Source: a virus. From it: 42,991 bases of DNA. Positions within the stretch are counted from its first letter, which is position 1; every line of letters starts with the position of its first letter. This document shows positions 40,138-42,991 of this stretch, one piece after another. The notes below the pieces were generated by a model, which searched no databases, was not told where the DNA came from, and saw only the letters and a program-made list of their open reading frames with translations. The translations under genes were made by a program, and so were the position numbers. Where the stretch lies: IMG/VR virus record IMGVR_UViG_3300020034_000037, positions 1 to 42,991 of that record. One strand, 5' to 3'.

Positions 40138-40178
40138 CGTATGCACGCCCTACCTGCTCACGTCAAGAGCGATGAGCA
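40138..40178 (-). promoter_or_regulatory. Late-operon promoter with dyad
   Basis: Leftward -35 TTGACG (40166-40161) with 17-bp spacing to CATACG (40143-40138), placing the start near GTG 40129. The inverted repeat TGCTCA (40155-40160) / TGAGCA (40173-40178) with a 12-bp gap is centred on the -35. It differs from the TGAGA operators and may bind a separate late regulator. Confidence 0.5.
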
Positions 40179-40203
40179 TTAGCGGCCCTCACGCCTGTCT
40201 CTC

Positions 40204-40233
40204 TTGACACGAACCGTGCAGCTGTCGTGTATT
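40204..40233 (+). promoter_or_regulatory. Rightward promoter-like site with dyad, antisense to the small leftward genes
   Basis: TTGACA (40204-40209) and TGTATT (40228-40233) are 18 bp apart. ACACGA (40207-40212) and TCGTGT (40225-40230) form an inverted repeat overlapping both boxes. No rightward gene follows; a transcript would run antisense to 40260-40615. Confidence 0.45.
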
Positions 40234-40239
40234 CCGGCA

Positions 40240-40256
40240 GGGCTTCGCGGAAGCCC
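40240..40256. terminator. Hairpin after the small leftward unit
   Basis: GGGCTT and AAGCCC flank CGCGG, four bases beyond the stop at 40260. No T-run. It could end the leftward unit or sit at the 5' end of the antisense transcript. Confidence 0.45.
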
Positions 40257-40259
40257 GGC

Positions 40260-40439
40260 TCAGCGGGCCATCACCCCGCCCCACGCCTCGGTGAGACTGT
40301 CGATGCCGAGCAGCATCGCGACACGGTCCTGGCAGGCGACGTCCACACCGCCTTGGTCCAGCGCCAGCTGAGCGAGGCGCAGGTACTCGACCTCGGTAAG
40401 GCCGTACGGCAGGAGCGCGAGCAGCGCGTCGTCGGTCAT
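40260..40439 (-). CDS. Small hypothetical protein under the repressor-type promoter
   Basis: 59 aa from ATG 40439, overlapping the previous stop (TGATG). Helical and leucine-rich (MTDDALLALLPYGLTEVEYLRLAQLAL). Not recognised. Confidence 0.5.
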   Translation of the reverse strand: MTDDALLALLPYGLTEVEYLRLAQLALDQGGVDVACQDRVAMLLGIDSLTEAWGGVMAR

Positions 40440-40615
40440 CAGCCCACCTTCAGGCGAGCGCCGAGGGCGATCAGCTCTGCCGCGGTCTGCTCGGTGACGC
40501 GAAGTGCGCGATAGCCGGGGAAGACCGCGTGGATGGAGGTCATGTGGATGGAGATGACAAGATCCCTGGCAGCGCCGAGCTTGTCGAGAACCTGGTCGGT
40601 GTTCGAGGTGTCCAT
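40439..40615 (-). CDS. Small hypothetical protein directly controlled by an operator
   Basis: 58 aa from ATG 40615, three bases after a perfect operator. Sequence MDTSNTDQVLDKLGAARDLV... ends ELIALGARLKVG. No family recognised. Being first under a repressor-type promoter suggests a regulatory or early role. Confidence 0.55.
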   Translation of the reverse strand: MDTSNTDQVLDKLGAARDLVISIHMTSIHAVFPGYRALRVTEQTAAELIALGARLKVG

Positions 40616-40651
40616 GCGTGAGAGCTTCTCACGTCTCTCTCACGACGTCAA
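40616..40651 (-). promoter_or_regulatory. Repressor-type promoter with operator
   Basis: -35 TTGACG (40651-40646) lies 36 nt before ATG 40615. The perfect palindrome TGAGA-GCT-TCTCA (40619-40631) sits just before the start, and a half site (40638-40642) lies 11 bp upstream, the same arrangement as at 2015-2050. The 17-bp-spaced -10 (GAAGCT) is weak. Confidence 0.62.
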
Positions 40652-40859
40652 GGCCGATCGCCTTCAGTCGCTCGACCTCGGCTCGAAGGCGCTTGTTCTC
40701 GGCTTCGAGCTCGGCGATGCGGTCCAGCGCGGCGGGGAGCGCACGAGAGCCGATCTCCGACCAGCCCTCGCCGTAGTGGTCCTTCGGGTTGTCGGCCTCG
40801 GCCATCCGGGCCACCACCCACGCCTCCAGCTCAGGGGACCACGATTTCTCTCGCATCAT
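40629..40859 (-). CDS. Small leucine-zipper protein
   Basis: 76 aa from ATG 40859 (ATGA overlap). Residues about 45-70 (ALDRIAELEAENKRLRAEVERLKAI) form a regular coiled coil. Last gene of the replication operon; its stop lies inside the operator at 40619-40631. Confidence 0.55.
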   Translation of the reverse strand: MMREKSWSPELEAWVVARMAEADNPKDHYGEGWSEIGSRALPAALDRIAELEAENKRLRAEVERLKAIGLDVVRET

Positions 40860-41191
40860 CCACCTCCCTCGACGAGAACCACCCCGACGGCGGCGAGCGC
40901 CTCTTCCGGTGACCTCACGACGTGCACCTCGCAGTCGGCGACGACCTTGGCGGCGACTCGGAACAGCTGCTGGGTGCGCTTGAGCTTCTGCCCGTTGGCC
41001 GACTTGCCGCCCTTGGGGCCCTCGGGCGCCTTCACCTCGAGCAGCCTCCACGCGCCGCGGTATCCCACGAGCAGATCGGGGATGCCCGTCCCGTCCAACT
41101 TGCGTACGACCGCGCCGACCTTCTGCAGCGCCTCCACCACGGCCGGCTCACCCGGGTCGCGCCGCCCTCTGCTGGCGTGGCCGCGTGTCAC
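40856..41191 (-). CDS. Small PD-(D/E)XK nuclease (VRR-NUC / resolvase-like)
   Basis: 111 aa from GTG 41191 (GTGA overlap). GIPDLLVGYRGAWRLLEVKAP gives the motif D...E-x-K of VRR-NUC and phage resolvase-like nucleases. A Gln in the following helix (RTQQLF) fits too. It may resolve branched DNA before packaging. Confidence 0.75.
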   Translation of the reverse strand: MTRGHASRGRRDPGEPAVVEALQKVGAVVRKLDGTGIPDLLVGYRGAWRLLEVKAPEGPKGGKSANGQKLKRTQQLFRVAAKVVADCEVHVVRSPEEALAAVGVVLVEGGG

Positions 41192-41433
41192 CCTGCCCAC
41201 CGTGCCAGTGCCACGATGACGGCCAGCCAGCCGAACGAGAACGCGATGAGACCGGCGCCAGCCAGCACCGCCTTTTCGAACCATGAGCGCCCCGCACGAT
41301 CGGCCGCGACCTCGTCAGCCCCTCCAGAACGCGCTGAGCGGCCCGTGGTGCAACGAACTCGGTCCGCGGGCAGTGCGATGGGGGGCGGAGCCTTCCAGGT
41401 CATCCAGGGGCTCCTGGCGTCAGGGCCGCTCAT
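41188..41433 (-). CDS. Single-pass membrane protein
   Basis: 81 aa from ATG 41433 (ATGA overlap). A hydrophilic N-terminal part is followed by a C-terminal transmembrane helix (AVLAGAGLIAFSFGWLAVIVALA). Unknown function within the replication operon. Confidence 0.5.
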   Translation of the reverse strand: MSGPDARSPWMTWKAPPPIALPADRVRCTTGRSARSGGADEVAADRAGRSWFEKAVLAGAGLIAFSFGWLAVIVALARWAG

Positions 41434-41810
41434 GGTCGGCTCCTTTGCGAGGCGAGGCCTCCGCAGCTTCTCGAGCAAGTGGCCTGACCGCTACCTCGCC
41501 ACTTGACCACGTACCGGGCCTGGCACACGGAGCAGCGGCGCTCGTAGCCCACCCGGGCCTGAGCTCGGCGCTCGTGCATTTCGCGCTGGGTCTGGAGCAG
41601 GCTGGAGCGGTCGGACAGCGCGGTGCCCTTCGCGCTGCGGATGATGCGTCGGGGCGAGACGCCGTAGCGCTCGGCCAACTCGGGGACGGGCACACCGGCG
41701 AGCAGCTCCTGGCGGATGCCGAGTACCTCGGTCGGCGCGAGGTAGACGGGCTGACCGGCGGCTCGTTGCTGGCGGCGCGTGCGCTGGCGGATGAGGTCGA
41801 TGCGGTTCAT
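41430..41810 (-). CDS. HTH plus zinc-finger protein
   Basis: 126 aa from ATG 41810 (ATGA overlap). GVPVPELAERYGVSPRRIIRSAKG (residues about 38-62) is a Hin/resolvase-type helix-turn-helix. RRCSVCQARYVVKW...CSRSCGG near the C-terminus is a zinc finger. A DNA-binding regulator is likely. Confidence 0.6.
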   Translation of the reverse strand: MNRIDLIRQRTRRQQRAAGQPVYLAPTEVLGIRQELLAGVPVPELAERYGVSPRRIIRSAKGTALSDRSSLLQTQREMHERRAQARVGYERRCSVCQARYVVKWRGSGQATCSRSCGGLASQRSRP

Positions 41811-42004
41811 TCGCCGTTCTCCAGCTCGCTCAGGATCACGACCAGGGCCTCGACGTGACCGCGCGCCCTGGCCAGCGCCTCGACTCGCTGCTGCGTGACG
41901 TAGCGGCTCTTCTGCGCCTTGCGTAGCCACGCATCGGCCTTGATGGCGTGGTCACGCGCGGCCACGAACGGGTCGCGGAACAGGTCACCCATGTCGTCGC
42001 TCAT
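41807..42004 (-). CDS. Small helical protein
   Basis: 65 aa from ATG 42004, coupled by ATGA overlaps on both sides. Helical (AARDHAIKADAWLRKAQKSRYVTQQRVEALARA). Not recognised. Confidence 0.5.
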   Translation of the reverse strand: MSDDMGDLFRDPFVAARDHAIKADAWLRKAQKSRYVTQQRVEALARARGHVEALVVILSELENGE

Positions 42005-42474
42005 TGCCCCCCCCTTGCGCGCCCCTTGTCGGCCCCATCCCGACGGCGGCGCATGATGGTCTCCATGCCGTCGGCCGTGTCGCTGTAGCCGTTGCGACGC
42101 AGCCAGTCGAACTGCTCCTGGTTCAGGTCACGCCCGTCTTTCACCTGGCGGATGACGATGCCGACCTGCTCGGCCAGGCGCATCGCCGTGTTGCCCTTGC
42201 GCTGCTCCCACACCACCGCGCATGGTCTGCACATCGTGAGCTCGCCGTCCTCGATGGGGCGCTCGCCACGGCGTCGCAGGACGCCCTCGCTCAGCTGCCT
42301 GGCAATCTCGAGCACCCACGGCGACACCTCTACGCCAGCACCGCATTCGCGGCAGGGGACGACCCGGCCCTCGCCGGCAACGTGCTCGCCGAGGCGAAGA
42401 GCCTTGCCTGATCGCTCTCCGTCGTTTCGCGCGGCCGCGCGGCGCTCCTCGAGCAGCTCGTCGTCATCGCTCAT
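42001..42474 (-). CDS. Zinc-finger-like protein downstream of the replisome organizer
   Basis: 157 aa from ATG 42474 (ATGA overlap). PCRECGAGVEV and MCRPCAVVW supply CxxC pairs about 40 residues apart, a likely zinc site. The C-terminal half is helical and basic. Unknown role, probably nucleic-acid related by context. Confidence 0.55.
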   Translation of the reverse strand: MSDDDELLEERRAAARNDGERSGKALRLGEHVAGEGRVVPCRECGAGVEVSPWVLEIARQLSEGVLRRRGERPIEDGELTMCRPCAVVWEQRKGNTAMRLAEQVGIVIRQVKDGRDLNQEQFDWLRRNGYSDTADGMETIMRRRRDGADKGRARGGQ

Positions 42475-42991
42475 CGGTCCCTTCCCCCGTCGCCCAAGAG
42501 GTGCAGACGAAACTCCGAATCGGGCATCACGTTGGGCTTGTGCCCGTTGACCTTGACCAGCGCGGCATCAGCAGCGAGCGCCTGCGCGAGGTAGTCGGCG
42601 AACTTCTCCGGCCCGAACAACGTAGCGGGCCGGAGGTACTGGTCCATCTTCGGGTCCTCAGCCCACTCGTTCGCTCGGTCCCAAACGACCTTGCGCAGGT
42701 CCATCTCGCTGTGCCCGCCGCGTAGGAGGCGGAGGATGAGACGCGCGTGGGTCGGTGTGGTCGGCCGGTAGACGCGCCCGCTGCGCTCACTCAGCTTGCC
42801 CAGGATGGCGGCAATGGACGCCGCCTCGGAAGCGGTTGGGTCGCTCGGCTTCGCCTTCTTCCGACCAGGCGAGGATCTCGGCTGCGCAGCAGCCGGCCCC
42901 GCGGCGAGCGAAGACACACTCCCTTCTTTCTGATCTGCAGAAGCAGAAGCAGAAGCAGAAGCAGAAGCAGAAGCAGAAGCAGAAGCAGAAG
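42471..42991 (-). CDS. Replisome organizer, C-terminal part (continues from 518 across the junction)
   Basis: C-terminal part of the gene that begins at 518. After (Ser-Ala)9 and a basic spacer, LSERSGRVYRPTTPTHARLILRLLRGG...VWDRANEWAEDPKMDQYLRPATLFG matches the conserved phage replication C-terminal domain (Phg_2220_C type). A GTG at 42917 could start a shorter product, but the frame is open through the junction to the coupled start at 518. The stop overlaps the next start (ATGA). Confidence 0.87.
   Translation of the reverse strand, partial: SASASASASASASASASADQKEGSVSSLAAGPAAAQPRSSPGRKKAKPSDPTASEAASIAAILGKLSERSGRVYRPTTPTHARLILRLLRGGHSEMDLRKVVWDRANEWAEDPKMDQYLRPATLFGPEKFADYLAQALAADAALVKVNGHKPNVMPDSEFRLHLLGDGGRDR
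42865..42991. repeat. Terminal direct repeat, right copy
   Basis: Identical to bases 1-127; see the left copy. It should be removed once to give the circular genome of about 42,864 bp. Confidence 0.93.

Noticed and set aside
40227-40514. Rightward 95-aa gene after the TTGACA/TGTATT boxes
   Set aside because: No ribosome site or domain, and it is antisense to two coupled small genes.

Overview
The window is almost certainly the complete genome of a temperate, short-tailed (podovirus-like) double-stranded DNA phage of a GC-rich bacterium. The first 127 bases (1-127) and the last 127 (42865-42991) are identical, so the contig closes into a circle of about 42,864 bp. Everything a temperate phage needs is visible: a repressor switch, a replisome organizer, a recombinase with its nuclease, excisionase, integrase, an attP site made from the 3' half of a tRNA-Cys, an endolysin, terminase, portal, scaffold, coat, tail and ejection proteins, and a collagen-headed tail spike. 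No sequence-based host assignment is possible here. High GC, many GTG starts and a cysteine-rich lipoprotein would suit a GC-rich Gram-negative host such as a myxobacterium-like lineage, but that is inference.

Layout. (1) Switch region, 740-1270: a leftward XRE-type repressor (883-1191) and a rightward regulator (1270) diverge from overlapping promoters. (2) Rightward operon, 1270-13399: about 27 mostly tiny genes joined by ATGA/GTGA stop-start overlaps. It holds many cysteine-rich, probably zinc-binding, proteins, a RecT/Bet annealing protein, a pentapeptide-repeat protein, a PD-(D/E)XK nuclease, excisionase, integrase, a DUF5131-type protein, attP, a CHAP-type endolysin and a small membrane protein. 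(3) Leftward replication operon, 730 through the circle junction to 40629: a zinc protein, the replisome organizer (which crosses the contig ends), zinc/HTH proteins and a small nuclease. (4) A two-gene leftward unit under its own repressor-type promoter (40260-40615). (5) Leftward late operon, 40129 to 13970: DNA packaging, head, adaptor, tail, ejection and spike genes, then membrane/coiled-coil genes. Three rightward genes interrupt or end it: a membrane protein (29482), an HNH nuclease (15688) and a lipoprotein (13506).

How the parts work together. A 13-bp palindrome, TGAGA-NNN-TCTCA, recurs at the repressor promoter, at 1993 and 2035, and at 40619, with a one-mismatch copy at 29459. These sites look like one repressor regulon. 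Several of these promoters place the -35 box 35-37 nt before the start codon, so the mRNAs should be leaderless, like lambda cI. The gene at 29482 has almost the same promoter as the repressor and is a candidate lysogeny-expressed accessory gene. The replisome organizer gene carries a (GCAGAA)9 array and two perfect palindromes in its interdomain linker, a plausible replication origin. The attP core is flanked by 20-bp direct repeats that look like integrase arm sites.
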